Both the position numbers and the translations under genes were made by a program. A stretch of DNA of 64,000 nucleotides from Niveispirillum sp943371025 (GTDB taxonomy: Bacteria; Pseudomonadota; Alphaproteobacteria; Azospirillales; Azospirillaceae): contig CALRTC020000008.1 of the NCBI GenBank assembly GCA_943371025.1, positions 1 through 64,000 on the forward strand, in the 5' to 3' direction. The notes below the pieces were generated by a model. That model saw nothing but the letters and a program-made list of their open reading frames with translations. It did not search any database and was not told the origin of the DNA. Position 1 is the first letter of the stretch, and the number at the start of each line of letters is the position of its first letter. Below, in pieces: positions 16,667-25,511 of this stretch.

Positions 16667-17872
16667 ATGACGATGGTGCAGTTCTTCACCTTGTCGACGC
16701 TGATCGGGGCGGTCGCCCTGATCAATTGCGTTGCCATGTGTATCGTCTGGCGCATACAGCCCCGGATGGCGGGGCTGCGTCTGTGGGCGGGCGCGCAGGC
16801 TGCGGCCACCGTTGCCTGGATCCCCAGCATGTTCGTCAATCTGGGGCTTCTGAACGACCCCTTTTACACCGCCTTCAACAACATGCTGAATCTCGGCAGC
16901 ATGATCCTGCTGTTTGAAGGGGCCTTGCGGTTCCGGGCGGTTGCGGGTGCGGCGACACGCCGGCCCTGGCTGTTCGTCACCTTCGCCATCACCATCGTGA
17001 TGTCCCTGGTCAACCGGGAGGATGCGGCCGCCCGTTATCTGTTCCACGACGCCGTGGCCATGCTGCTGCTGGGTGGCACGGCGGCTGCCATGCTGTGGCG
17101 GACGGAACCGTATCAGCGGTTGCCCCATTTTCTGACCGCCTTCTATGTCGGGGCCCAGGCCCTGACCTTCGCCTGCCGTTGGGGTCTGGCGGCAGCGGTA
17201 TTGCTGGGCTGGACCGACATGTCGGCCAAATCCCTGAACTATGCTGTCTTCGGCACCATCACCCTGTGCAGTCTGGGCACGCTTTACGGCCTGATCCTGT
17301 CGATCAATGCGGCGGCGCGGCATCAGGTGGAACTGATGGGCCTGATTGATCCGCTGACCGGGCTCGACAACAGACGGGCCCTGCTGCTGGGGCTGGAACG
17401 GGTACTTGCCGAACGGTCCCGCAGCAGCGGATTGCTGGGCATCGTCTATCTTGACCTGGATGGTTTCAAATCGATCAATGATCGATATGGCCACGCCGTC
17501 GGTGACAAGGTTCTTCAGCTTGTGGCGGACAGGCTGTGCCGTTCCCTGCGCATCCAGGATCAGGCCGCGCGCATGGGGGGCGACGAATTCGTCGTGCTGC
17601 TGCGGGATCTGCCGGATGCCGCGGCCCTGGATGAAGTTGCCCAGCGCCTGCGGCGGGCGGTGGAAGGACCGGTTCCATCGGATCTGGACATGGATATTCA
17701 GATTCGCGTCAGTCTGGGGATCGCCATGGCCCCCAGCCAGGGACAGGAACCGGCGACACTGCTGCAGCAGGCTGATGCCGACATGTACCAGGATAAACGG
17801 GGCCGACAGAATTCCCAGATGCCGCCGCCCGAACCCATCATGGACCGGCTGGACGATCCTCTCCCATCCTGA
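16667..17872 (+). CDS. Membrane diguanylate cyclase (GGDEF), copy 1
   Basis: 401-aa diguanylate cyclase, making cyclic di-GMP from GTP. Six to seven hydrophobic segments fill residues 1-220, giving an integral-membrane sensor. The GGDEF domain (about 235-390) has the intact motif GGDEF at 304-308 and a feedback I-site RIQD exactly five residues before it. The substrate-binding block DLDGFKSINDRYGHAVGD is present. I start at ATG (MTMVQFF), which aligns with copy 2 downstream; an in-frame TTG 11 codons upstream is the alternative. It is followed after 80 bases by a paralog. Confidence 0.9.
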   Translation: MTMVQFFTLSTLIGAVALINCVAMCIVWRIQPRMAGLRLWAGAQAAATVAWIPSMFVNLGLLNDPFYTAFNNMLNLGSMILLFEGALRFRAVAGAATRRPWLFVTFAITIVMSLVNREDAAARYLFHDAVAMLLLGGTAAAMLWRTEPYQRLPHFLTAFYVGAQALTFACRWGLAAAVLLGWTDMSAKSLNYAVFGTITLCSLGTLYGLILSINAAARHQVELMGLIDPLTGLDNRRALLLGLERVLAERSRSSGLLGIVYLDLDGFKSINDRYGHAVGDKVLQLVADRLCRSLRIQDQAARMGGDEFVVLLRDLPDAAALDEVAQRLRRAVEGPVPSDLDMDIQIRVSLGIAMAPSQGQEPATLLQQADADMYQDKRGRQNSQMPPPEPIMDRLDDPLPS

Positions 17873-17952
17873 CGTATAGGATAGCGGCGCTGGTGCTCCG
17901 GCGCGTCCTGCACATACAATTACAAGCGGGGATGGTGTCCGGGGCGGGGGCG

Positions 17953-19176
17953 ATGCCGGGACTGGATTTCTTTGACATCTCGACGATCGTGGCGGCCCTG
18001 GCGGGGATCAACGCCATTGCCTTCATCGTTGTCTGGCGCATCAACCCCACGGTTCCCGGCCTGGGCAGCTGGTCCCTGTCGCAGTGCCTGCATGTCGGCG
18101 CCTGGCTGCTGGCCGTGCTGGGGATGGCCGGCATTCTGAACGGCTATGCCTTAATCGCCACCAGCAACTCGTTCAACCTGTGCGCCATGCTGCTTCTGAT
18201 CGACGGGGCGGTCCGGTTTCGGGACTTTGGTCGTCCTGCGGCCTATAAGCCCCTGTTGACGCTGGCCATTCTGCTGGTGGTGACCATCTCCATTCTGAAC
18301 CGCGAGGCGCAGGAATGGCGATATCTCTGGCATGACGGGATCTGTGTCGTGGCCCTGATTGTCGCGGCCCTGGTCATGATGTGGCGGACAAATGCCCAGG
18401 AACGCATTGTCCATGGCATGGCCGCCGGGTTCTTCCTGCTGGTGGCCGCCACCGCCGCCTATCGGTGGCTGGTCACTTGGACGCGGTCGGCGGGGGAGGG
18501 CTTCCCCTATCCGCACCTCAACGCCACCCTGTTCACCCTGGTCGCCCTCTGCGCCCTCGGCTGGGTCTATGGGCTGATGCTGTCGGTCAATTTACGGGTG
18601 CGCCAGCAGATGCTGGCCATCAGCCAGATCGATCCCCTCACCGGGCTGGCGAACCGGCATCAGTTGGAAACAGTGCTGACGCGGGCTTTGGCCCGGCTTG
18701 CCCGCGGAGGTCCGGGCTTCGGCCTGTGCTTTTTCGATCTGGACCGGTTCAAATCCGTGAACGACCGTTATGGGCATGCCGGTGGGGACGCCATGCTGGT
18801 GGCCGTGGCCGACCGGCTGCGCGCGGGTCTGGGCGCCGGCGAGCTGGCGGCCCGCATCGGCGGGGACGAATTCGTCGTGTTCTTCAACGATATCGATGGG
18901 GCGGGGGCACTGGCCGCTGCCGGCGACCACCTGCGCCGGCTGGTGGAAGGCCCGGTTCCGTTCAACGACGCCCAGATGCAGGTATGGATCAGTCTGGGCA
19001 CTGCCCATGCCCCCGGGGATGGGCGCGACATTGACAGCCTGCTGCGCCACGCCGATGCCACCATGTATCTCGACAAGCGGCATCGCCATGCCGCCCACCC
19101 GCCGTCCGAAAGCGGTGTTGTTCTGCCGTTCCCCACAGACAGAAAGGGCCGCCCCGGAGGGGCGGCCCGCAACTGA
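17953..19176 (+). CDS. Membrane diguanylate cyclase (GGDEF), copy 2
   Basis: 407-aa paralog of the preceding gene, with the same N-terminal multi-pass domain (FDISTIVAALAGINAIAFIVVWRI here against FTLSTLIGAVALINCVAMCIVWRI-like in copy 1) and a C-terminal GGDEF domain. The catalytic GGDEF is at 303-307 and DLDRFKSVNDRYGHAGGD is present. At the I-site position the residues are GAGE, so product inhibition by RxxD is probably lost. The start is chosen by alignment with copy 1; upstream in-frame ATG and GTG codons exist. The last codons overlap a terminator hairpin used by the convergent phasin gene. Confidence 0.9.
   Translation: MPGLDFFDISTIVAALAGINAIAFIVVWRINPTVPGLGSWSLSQCLHVGAWLLAVLGMAGILNGYALIATSNSFNLCAMLLLIDGAVRFRDFGRPAAYKPLLTLAILLVVTISILNREAQEWRYLWHDGICVVALIVAALVMMWRTNAQERIVHGMAAGFFLLVAATAAYRWLVTWTRSAGEGFPYPHLNATLFTLVALCALGWVYGLMLSVNLRVRQQMLAISQIDPLTGLANRHQLETVLTRALARLARGGPGFGLCFFDLDRFKSVNDRYGHAGGDAMLVAVADRLRAGLGAGELAARIGGDEFVVFFNDIDGAGALAAAGDHLRRLVEGPVPFNDAQMQVWISLGTAHAPGDGRDIDSLLRHADATMYLDKRHRHAAHPPSESGVVLPFPTDRKGRPGGAARN
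19146..19168 (-). terminator. Phasin terminator embedded in the GGDEF gene
   Basis: GGGCCGCCCC-3 nt-GGGGCGGCCC, a perfect 10-bp stem. Read on the minus strand it is followed by TTTCTGT, so it fits a terminator for the phasin gene ending at 19197. It lies inside the last coding codons of the convergent diguanylate cyclase. Confidence 0.7.
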
Positions 19177-19196
19177 CGGCATCCGGCTTATGCGGA

Positions 19197-19673
19197 TCAG
19201 GCCTTCTTGGCGCCGACCTTGGCCAGAACGGCCTGCAATTCCTCGATGCTTTCCTTGACGCGCTTGGACAGGACCTCAGCGGCCTCGCTGTTCGACTTGG
19301 CGACCAGTTCCGACAGTTCCTTCAGGTTGGCCGAGGCCTTCTCGAAGGAGGACTTCACCAGGGCGGCGTGCTTGGCGACCTTGTCTTCCGGCGTGCCGGC
19401 GGCCAGCAGCTCGGTGACGATGGAGGAGGTCTCTTCCAGGGACTGGCGGATGATCTCGGCCTGACGGCGGGCGACGGCCTGATAGCCTTCGATGGCCAGC
19501 TGGTTGGCGGCGACGATGGCTTCGACGTTACGGCGCTGCGCGGCGACCACGCCTTCGAAATCCGGGCTGGGCAGCTTGAATTCCGTAAAGGCCTTCTGGA
19601 AGTCCGTCAGGCGGCTCAGGTCGAAGAACTTCGTGGGATCGAAGTCCATAAACGGGTTCTTAACGGTGGCCAT
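19197..19673 (-). CDS. Phasin-family protein
   Basis: 158-aa amphipathic helical protein of the phasin_2 type, which coats polyhydroxyalkanoate granules. It begins MATVKNPFMDFDPTKFFD, followed by heptad-like helices (VVAAQRRNVEAIVAANQLAIEGYQAVARRQ is characteristic in pattern) and ends in Lys/Ala. Codon use is biased toward a few preferred codons, consistent with high expression. GGGG six bases before the third of three ATGs supports this start. A strong promoter lies upstream and a terminator downstream. Confidence 0.9.
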   Translation of the reverse strand: MATVKNPFMDFDPTKFFDLSRLTDFQKAFTEFKLPSPDFEGVVAAQRRNVEAIVAANQLAIEGYQAVARRQAEIIRQSLEETSSIVTELLAAGTPEDKVAKHAALVKSSFEKASANLKELSELVAKSNSEAAEVLSKRVKESIEELQAVLAKVGAKKA

Positions 19674-19749
19674 CATCATCCCCTGGGGCTGTCGTCAGCA
19701 TAGCGTCACGCCGGCAGCGTCCTGCTGCACCGCAATATGACTGAAGCAG

Positions 19750-19778
19750 ATAATGCGCTTTGCCGCTTTTTTCGTCAA
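19750..19778 (-). promoter_or_regulatory. Strong phasin promoter
   Basis: On the minus strand TTGACG (-35) and CATTAT (-10) are separated by exactly 17 bases including an A6 run, about 75 bases upstream of the phasin start. Confidence 0.6.
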
Positions 19779-20349
19779 CTTCTTTGTTGCGCCGCACAAA
19801 AATCCTGGGAAATCAACCGCCTGCTTGTTCCGATCCGATATGTTGGCCCTGAAACCCGCCGATCCGGTCCGATGACGTGTTCATTCCGGGTCGGAGCGGA
19901 AAGGGATGCGGTGGCTGCACGCGTGTGATGCTGAGGACAGGGGCATGCATTCCTACACAAGGTGACCCTTTGCCCATCGCTGGTGACCGCTGTCATTGTC
20001 AGCGGGGGGCCAGCAGGGGGTAAGTCACAACTAACGCACGGCACCTTCCGTAAACCAATTCTTAACGGACTGGGACAGGGTGTCTCGTCCCATCGCCGCG
20101 CGAATCCCGTCCTGCCCGCTGCGCCCACGGTCCTAAACTTTTACACAGGCCGACAATGAACCGCGCTACACAGGCATCATCGGCAGAGTCAAGCCCCCGA
20201 ATATCGATCATGACAGTTCAATGTCTCCTTGACTTACAAAACATTCAATAAAATCAATAACATGATATTTTGTGCCTAGATTTTAGGCAATCGCGTCAAA
20301 GCCGCAGACTCCCTGGCTCCGCACCACTCCCCACCGCACTTGTCCGCAG

Positions 20350-20365
20350 ACTTATCCACAGATTC
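20350..20365 (+). promoter_or_regulatory. DnaA box element A
   Basis: Contains the consensus DnaA box TTATCCACA within ACTTATCCACAGATTC, a 16-mer repeated exactly at 25496. A partial inverted box (CGTGGAAAT) follows, giving a TCCAC-7 nt-GTGGA dyad. An 11-mer ATATTTTGTGC lies 75 bases upstream (20265-20275) and is also shared with the second site. Confidence 0.5.
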
Positions 20366-20544
20366 CGTGGAAATCCCCCGGGACAATCACCAGACCGGCT
20401 TCGCCCGTCGAAAGGACAGGGTGTCGATGGCGGGCCTCTCCCGTTGCGGTGGTCTGCTACCACCTTCGGCCATGGCGGTCGCTTTTTCCCGGCAGATGCA
20501 TCACCGATTGACCGACGACGACGGATCGGCCACATGCTTGGACC

Positions 20545-22479
20545 ATGCATGACGATGCCGACCATAATCCGCCCCCTGGACCCGACACGGATGCCGCGCC
20601 GGTTGCGCCCGGCCGGCGCAAGCGCGCCGTGGCCGACCTGAACCGCGGTGTGGACATCATCAAGGGCTATCTGCGCACCCTGCCCGACCGGCCGGGTGTC
20701 TATCGCATGCTGAATGACGAGGGCGATGCGCTCTATGTCGGCAAGGCGCGCAGCCTGAAGAAGCGTGTCACCAACTATACGATGCCGGTGAAGCTGCCCA
20801 TCCGGCTGCAGCGCATGATCGCCGAAACCACGCAGATGGAGTTCGTCACCACCCATACGGAGGTGGAGGCGCTGCTGCTGGAATCGAACCTGATCAAGAA
20901 GCTGATGCCGCGCTACAATGTGCTGCTGCGCGACGACAAGACCTTCCCCCATATCCTGATCACGGGCGGGCAGGATTTCCCGCAACTGACCAAGCATCGC
21001 GGCACCCGCACGGAGGCTGGTTCCTATTACGGTCCCTTTGCCTCGGCCGGGGCCGTCAACCGCGTGCTGACGGCGTTGCAGCGCGCGTTCCAGCTCCGCA
21101 CCTGCGCCGACACGGTGTTCAACACCCGCACCCGCCCCTGTCTGCAATATCAGATCAAGCGCTGCACCGCGCCCTGCGTGGAAAAGGTGACGCCGGCCGA
21201 ATATGCCGAACAGGTGCGCGAGGCCAGGCAGTTCCTGGAAGGCCGCAGCCGCGATATCCAGGCCGATCTGGCCGCCGATATGCAGGCAGCGGCCGAGGCC
21301 TTGGAATTTGAACGCGCGGCCAAGCTGCGCGACCGTATCCGCGCCCTGACTGCCATCCAGGCGCATCAGGACATCAATGTCGAGGGCGTGGATGATGCCG
21401 ACATCATCGCCGCCTTTCAGGATGGCGGCAGCACCTGCGTACAGGTCTTCTTCTTCCGCGGCGGGCGCAATTACGGCAACCGCGCCTATTTCCCCAGCCA
21501 TGACAAGGTCATGGAGGCCGACGAGGTTCTGGCCGCCTTCATCGCCCAGTTCTACGACAACAAGGCCGCCCCCGCCCTGATCCTGGTCAGCCACGACCTG
21601 CCTGAACAGGAACTGCTGGAAGAGGCGCTGTCGGTGCGCGCCGGATCGAAGGTGGAACTGCACACGCCCAAGCGCGGCGACAAGAAACGGCTGGTCGACC
21701 ACGCCATCAACAATGCCCGCGACGCCCATGGGCGGCGTCTGGCCGAAACGGGCAGCCAGACCAAACTGCTGGCCGGCGTGGCCGACGCCTTCGGCCTGGC
21801 CGAACCGCCCCAGCGCATCGAGGTCTATGACAACAGCCATATCCAGGGCGCGCATGCCATTGGCGGCATGATCGTGGCCGGCCCCGACGGCTTCATCAAG
21901 AATGCCTACCGCAAATTCACCATCAAGACCGAAGGAGCCGCTGGCGATGATTTCGCCATGATGCGGGAGGTGTTCACCCGCCGATTCGAACGCGCCTTGA
22001 AAGAGGATCCGGAGCGGGCGGGCGAAAGCTGGCCCGATCTGGTGCTGATCGACGGCGGTGAAGGACAGCTGGGCGTGGTCATGGAAGTGATGGCCGAACT
22101 GGGCATCGAGGATGTACCCCTGGTTGCCATCGCCAAGGGTCCGGACCGCGATGCCGGGCGGGAGCGATTCTTCATGCCCGGCCGCCCGCCCTTCGGCATG
22201 GAGCATAAGAGCCCTGTGCTTTACTATTTGCAGCGCCTGCGGGACGAGGCGCACCGTTTCGCCATCGGCACCCACCGGGCCAAACGGGAAAAGGCCATCA
22301 CCACCTCCCCCCTGGACGAGATCCAGGGAATCGGGCCTCGGCGCAAGAAGGCGCTGCTGCTGCATTTCGGTTCCGCCCGCGCCGTTTCGCGCGCCGGCCT
22401 GGCCGATCTGCAGGCCGTGGAGGGGATCAGTGCGGCCGTCGCCAGAATCATCTATGACCATTTCCATGGGGAAGGATAG
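20545..22479 (+). CDS. uvrC: UvrABC excinuclease subunit C
   Basis: Nucleotide-excision-repair endonuclease making both incisions around a lesion. The 644-aa protein has the N-terminal GIY-YIG nuclease (PDRPGVYRMLN, then ALYVGKARSLKKRVTNY), the Cys-containing linker (RPCLQYQIKRCTAPC), a UVR motif (ADMQAAAEALEFERAAKLRDRI-type), the RNase H-like C-terminal nuclease (EVYDNSHIQGAHAIGGMIV; LVLIDGGEGQLG) and a terminal helix-hairpin-helix (LDEIQGIGPRRKKALLLHFGS). The N-terminal about 35 residues are a variable Pro/Asp-rich extension. Confidence 0.97.
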   Translation: MHDDADHNPPPGPDTDAAPVAPGRRKRAVADLNRGVDIIKGYLRTLPDRPGVYRMLNDEGDALYVGKARSLKKRVTNYTMPVKLPIRLQRMIAETTQMEFVTTHTEVEALLLESNLIKKLMPRYNVLLRDDKTFPHILITGGQDFPQLTKHRGTRTEAGSYYGPFASAGAVNRVLTALQRAFQLRTCADTVFNTRTRPCLQYQIKRCTAPCVEKVTPAEYAEQVREARQFLEGRSRDIQADLAADMQAAAEALEFERAAKLRDRIRALTAIQAHQDINVEGVDDADIIAAFQDGGSTCVQVFFFRGGRNYGNRAYFPSHDKVMEADEVLAAFIAQFYDNKAAPALILVSHDLPEQELLEEALSVRAGSKVELHTPKRGDKKRLVDHAINNARDAHGRRLAETGSQTKLLAGVADAFGLAEPPQRIEVYDNSHIQGAHAIGGMIVAGPDGFIKNAYRKFTIKTEGAAGDDFAMMREVFTRRFERALKEDPERAGESWPDLVLIDGGEGQLGVVMEVMAELGIEDVPLVAIAKGPDRDAGRERFFMPGRPPFGMEHKSPVLYYLQRLRDEAHRFAIGTHRAKREKAITTSPLDEIQGIGPRRKKALLLHFGSARAVSRAGLADLQAVEGISAAVARIIYDHFHGEG

Positions 22480-22524
22480 GATGCGGCCCCGACGGCCGAC
22501 CCCTCCCCTTCTGCCTTGGCGCCC

Positions 22525-23088
22525 ATGCTGACCAGCCTGCCCAATATCCTGACCCTGTCGCGCATCGCGGTCATCCCGCTGGTCGTGGCCCTGTTCTTCT
22601 TCCCCGGCAAATTGAGTGCCTGGACGGCCCTGGGCCTGTACGCGGCTGCCTGCATCACCGACTGGTTCGACGGCTATCTGGCCCGCATCTGGCGGGAGGA
22701 GAGCCTGATCGGCAAGTTCCTGGACCCCATCGCCGACAAGCTGCTGGTGGCGGCCGTGCTGATGATGCTGGTGGCCGTAGGCAAGATCGAAGGATCGGCC
22801 ACCATCCCCGCCATCATCATCCTGCTGCGGGAAGTGATGGTATCGGGCCTGCGCGAATTCCTGGCGGGACTGCGCGTCTCCCTTCCCGTCAGCCGCCTTG
22901 CCAAATGGAAGACGGGTATCCAGATGGGGGCCATCGGCTGGCTGATCGTGGGCCATGACGGGCCGGAAGGCTGGCCCGTGACAGAGATCGGGGAGGTCGG
23001 CCTGTGGCTGGCGGCGGCCCTGACCCTGCTGACGGGCTGGGATTATCTGCGCGCGGGCCTGCGCCACATGCTGAAGGCGGAAGGGTGA
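22525..23088 (+). CDS. pgsA: CDP-diacylglycerol-glycerol-3-phosphate phosphatidyltransferase
   Basis: Phosphatidylglycerophosphate synthase, first committed step to phosphatidylglycerol and cardiolipin. The 187-aa membrane protein has the CDP-alcohol phosphotransferase signature D-x2-D-G-x2-A-R-x8-G-x3-D-x3-D (from DWFDGYLAR to GKFLDPIAD). It starts MLTSLPNILTLSRI, the classic PgsA N-terminus; an in-frame TTG three codons earlier is ignored. The uvrC-pgsA-moaD-moaE order is common in this group. Confidence 0.93.
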   Translation: MLTSLPNILTLSRIAVIPLVVALFFFPGKLSAWTALGLYAAACITDWFDGYLARIWREESLIGKFLDPIADKLLVAAVLMMLVAVGKIEGSATIPAIIILLREVMVSGLREFLAGLRVSLPVSRLAKWKTGIQMGAIGWLIVGHDGPEGWPVTEIGEVGLWLAAALTLLTGWDYLRAGLRHMLKAEG

Positions 23089-23092
23089 GACC

Positions 23093-23347
23093 ATGTTGAA
23101 ACTGCTGTATTTCGCCTGGCTGCGGACCAAGATCGGGATGGCGGAGGAACGGGTGGCTCTGCCGGACGGCGTGGCCGATGTCGCCGGCCTGATCGACTGG
23201 CTGCGCGGCCGCGGGCCCGGCTATGCTGACGCCCTGGCCAACCTGGACGTGGTGAAGGTGGCCGTGAACCAGGAATATGTGCCCTTCTCCCACCCCGTCG
23301 CAGCGGGGGACGAGGTGGCGCTGTTCCCGCCGGTGACGGGCGGCTGA
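23093..23347 (+). CDS. moaD: Molybdopterin synthase sulfur carrier subunit MoaD
   Basis: 84-aa ubiquitin-like sulfur carrier for molybdopterin synthesis. The C-terminus ends VTGG; the terminal Gly-Gly is the thiocarboxylation site. The beta-grasp pattern (MLKLLYFAWLRTKIG ... VKVAVNQEYV ... GDEVALFPPVTGG) is standard. Four bases after pgsA; its stop overlaps the moaE start as TGATG. Confidence 0.93.
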   Translation: MLKLLYFAWLRTKIGMAEERVALPDGVADVAGLIDWLRGRGPGYADALANLDVVKVAVNQEYVPFSHPVAAGDEVALFPPVTGG

Positions 23348-23847
23348 TGACCGTCAAGGTCCAGCGGCAGGATTTCGACATCGGCGCCGAACTGGCGGCC
23401 TTGACCGATGGCGATACCGGCGTGGGCGGTCTGTGCAGCTTTGTAGGGCTGGTGCGGGACCTGCACCCCGACGCGGGGGAGGTGCCGGGCACAGTGCGCG
23501 CCCTGACGCTGGAACATTATCCCGGCATGACGGAGCGGCAACTGGAGGCGATAGAGGCCGAGGCCAGGGCACGCTGGCCCTTGCGGTCCTGCCTGATCAT
23601 CCATCGCTACGGGCGGCTGGACCCGGGCGACCGCATCGTGCTGGTCGCCTGCGCATCGGCACATCGGGAGGCGGCGTTTGCCGCCTGCCAGTTCCTGATG
23701 GATTGGCTGAAGACCAAAGCGCCCTTCTGGAAGCTGGAAGAAACGGGCGGTGGCGACCGCTGGATCGAAGCCCGCGACAGTGATGACGCGGCGGCGCGGT
23801 CCTGGGACGGCCCCACAGCCGTTGGAGATACCCCATCTGGTTCGTAA
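23347..23847 (+). CDS. moaE: Molybdopterin synthase catalytic subunit MoaE
   Basis: 166-aa large subunit that transfers sulfur from MoaD to precursor Z. Family motifs GGLCSFVGLVRD, LTLEHYPGMTERQLEAIEAEA, IIHRYGRLDPGDRIVLVACASAHREAAFAAC and the catalytic-lysine region DWLKTKAPFWKLEE are all present. The last about 20 residues (DSDDAAARSWDGPTAVG) exceed the family core. Confidence 0.95.
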   Translation: MTVKVQRQDFDIGAELAALTDGDTGVGGLCSFVGLVRDLHPDAGEVPGTVRALTLEHYPGMTERQLEAIEAEARARWPLRSCLIIHRYGRLDPGDRIVLVACASAHREAAFAACQFLMDWLKTKAPFWKLEETGGGDRWIEARDSDDAAARSWDGPTAVGDTPSGS

Positions 23848-23936
23848 CGCCTATGCGCTACCCGGGCAAAGGTTGCAGGCGACAAGTCGCCTGAAGCATG
23901 GCATTGATAGGGTCAATCCAGCCATCCTGACTTGAA

Positions 23937-25178
23937 ATGTACGTGAAAGACGATCCCCCGACGATCCTGGTCGTCGGGGGTGACAAAGACCGATATCCGG
24001 CTCCCGCGGCGCTGAAGCGATCGACCCCGGCCGTGGACCTGCGCTTCCTGCGCAAAACGGAAGATCTGCTTGCCGTTTGCCGGGACCGTCGGCCGCTTCT
24101 GATCATTGTTGATCTGCACCATGTCGAGGCGCCGCTGGGGCTGACGGCCAATATCCGTGCCGCCGACCTGCCGGTCGACCCCACCATCATCATGATCGGC
24201 GATACCATTACGCCCGATCAGCGCATCCAGGCACTGGAACTGGGCGTTGCCGAGGTGATGGATCGTCCCGACAGCATGGAAGAGCTGTCCCTGCGGCTGC
24301 TGTCCTGCGCCCGTCTGCGCCATCGGCTGGCCCTGGCTGAACGCTGCGCCGCCGATCGGTCGCAGAAGCTGGCAGACGCCCTGGCGCTGCTGAAGGCAGC
24401 GGAGCGCAAGCTGCTGGATCAGGGGGGGCGCGCGACGGAGGACAGCCGGCGCAATGCCGAAGTGGTGGCAGGTGCTGCCCACGAGCTTCGCACGCCCCTG
24501 CACGCCATCATCGGCTTCTCCGAACTGATCCGGGATGATGCGCACGGCCCCCACGCGGACGACCGATACCGGGAATACGCCGTCGATATTCATCAGGCCG
24601 CCACGCATATGCTGGCCATCGTCGATGGCACCCTGGATCTGGCGCGGGCAGAGGCAGGGGCCGACACGCTGGATGTGCGCGACATCGATATTGGCGCCGC
24701 CGTCCGGGACAGCACGCGCATGCTGCGCCAGTTGGCCGACGGCAGCGGTGTCGACCTTCATGTCGTCATTCCGGATAAACCGCTGCGCATCCGCACCGAC
24801 CCGGACAAGATCCGCCAGATCGTCATCAATCTGGCCTCCAACGCCATCAAATTTACCCCCCGGGGTGGACGCGTGACGGTAGAGGTTGGTGGCATTGACG
24901 ATGGCGGGGCTGTCATCCTGATAATCCGCGATACCGGCATCGGCATCGCGGCACACGACATGCCCATGGCGATGAAGCCGTTTGGGCAGGTCCGCCGCAC
25001 CGACCGGCCCCATCCAAAAGGTACGGGTCTCGGCCTGCCCTTGACCCGTCGCTTTGTCGAGATGCTGGGTGGCGTCTTGGACATCAATTCCGTTCCCGGC
25101 AAAGGAACGGTGGTCAGCGTCAGACTTCCCGCCAGCGCCCCCAATGATGACCAGGGCACGCGGCCGGCGATGACTTGA
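23937..25178 (+). CDS. Receiver-histidine kinase hybrid, soluble
   Basis: 413-aa soluble sensor kinase. An N-terminal receiver-like domain (about 8-125) has acidic residues D16/D18 and candidate acceptor D59, but the conserved Lys is replaced (MDRPDS), so it may be a pseudo-receiver. A short coiled region leads to HisKA with H182 (AAHELRTPLHAIIGFSEL). The HATPase domain follows: N-box NLASNAIKFTP, G1 DTGIGIA, G2 GTGLGLPL. No transmembrane segment. It has no adjacent response regulator; the input signal is unknown. Confidence 0.88.
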   Translation: MYVKDDPPTILVVGGDKDRYPAPAALKRSTPAVDLRFLRKTEDLLAVCRDRRPLLIIVDLHHVEAPLGLTANIRAADLPVDPTIIMIGDTITPDQRIQALELGVAEVMDRPDSMEELSLRLLSCARLRHRLALAERCAADRSQKLADALALLKAAERKLLDQGGRATEDSRRNAEVVAGAAHELRTPLHAIIGFSELIRDDAHGPHADDRYREYAVDIHQAATHMLAIVDGTLDLARAEAGADTLDVRDIDIGAAVRDSTRMLRQLADGSGVDLHVVIPDKPLRIRTDPDKIRQIVINLASNAIKFTPRGGRVTVEVGGIDDGGAVILIIRDTGIGIAAHDMPMAMKPFGQVRRTDRPHPKGTGLGLPLTRRFVEMLGGVLDINSVPGKGTVVSVRLPASAPNDDQGTRPAMT

Positions 25179-25495
25179 CCTGCACTTGTCCACCGTGCGC
25201 GATACCCCGCACATTGAATCTGGCATGCGTGTTTTTGCATTGGAAACAGCACAAGCCGATCGTCCGGCGCATAACGCCCGGGCGACACAACCGCAACAGC
25301 CGCCTGGCCCGGCCGATGCCCCGATATGGCACGTTCGCCACTATCCCGTTGTGAATAAATGAATTTTCACGCTTTCGCGCTGGCGCGGATCTGATGCCCC
25401 GGATTACGGCCCTCTCGTTGCCTATATTTTGTGCATTTTCATCTGACCCGCAGGCCGCAACGCCCATACAGGGTTCCCAACGCAGTTAGCCACAC

Positions 25496-25511
25496 ACTTA
25501 TCCACAGATTC
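25496..25511 (+). promoter_or_regulatory. DnaA box element B
   Basis: Second exact copy of ACTTATCCACAGATTC with the consensus DnaA box at 25498-25506, 5.1 kb from the first. ATATTTTGTGC again lies upstream, 62 bases away. Confidence 0.5.

Larger units (their letters stand above)
19680..20544. other. Long intergenic region upstream of uvrC
   Basis: 865 bases between divergent phasin and uvrC. It holds the phasin promoter, an AT-rich patch (20228-20290) with a GCCTA-5 nt-TAGGC hairpin (20274-20288), and a consensus DnaA box (20352-20360). Short reading frames exist but none has a ribosome site or convincing composition. Confidence 0.5.

Noticed and set aside
20200..20544. Chromosomal replication origin
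   Set aside because: Only one consensus DnaA box, no AT-rich unwinding stretch of proper size, and no usual neighbours (hemE, dnaA, parAB). A regulatory DnaA site is more likely.
20296..23130. Very long open frame on the minus strand opposite uvrC and pgsA
   Set aside because: It is antisense to two clearly conserved genes, has the composition of a GC-rich shadow frame, and no ribosome site.
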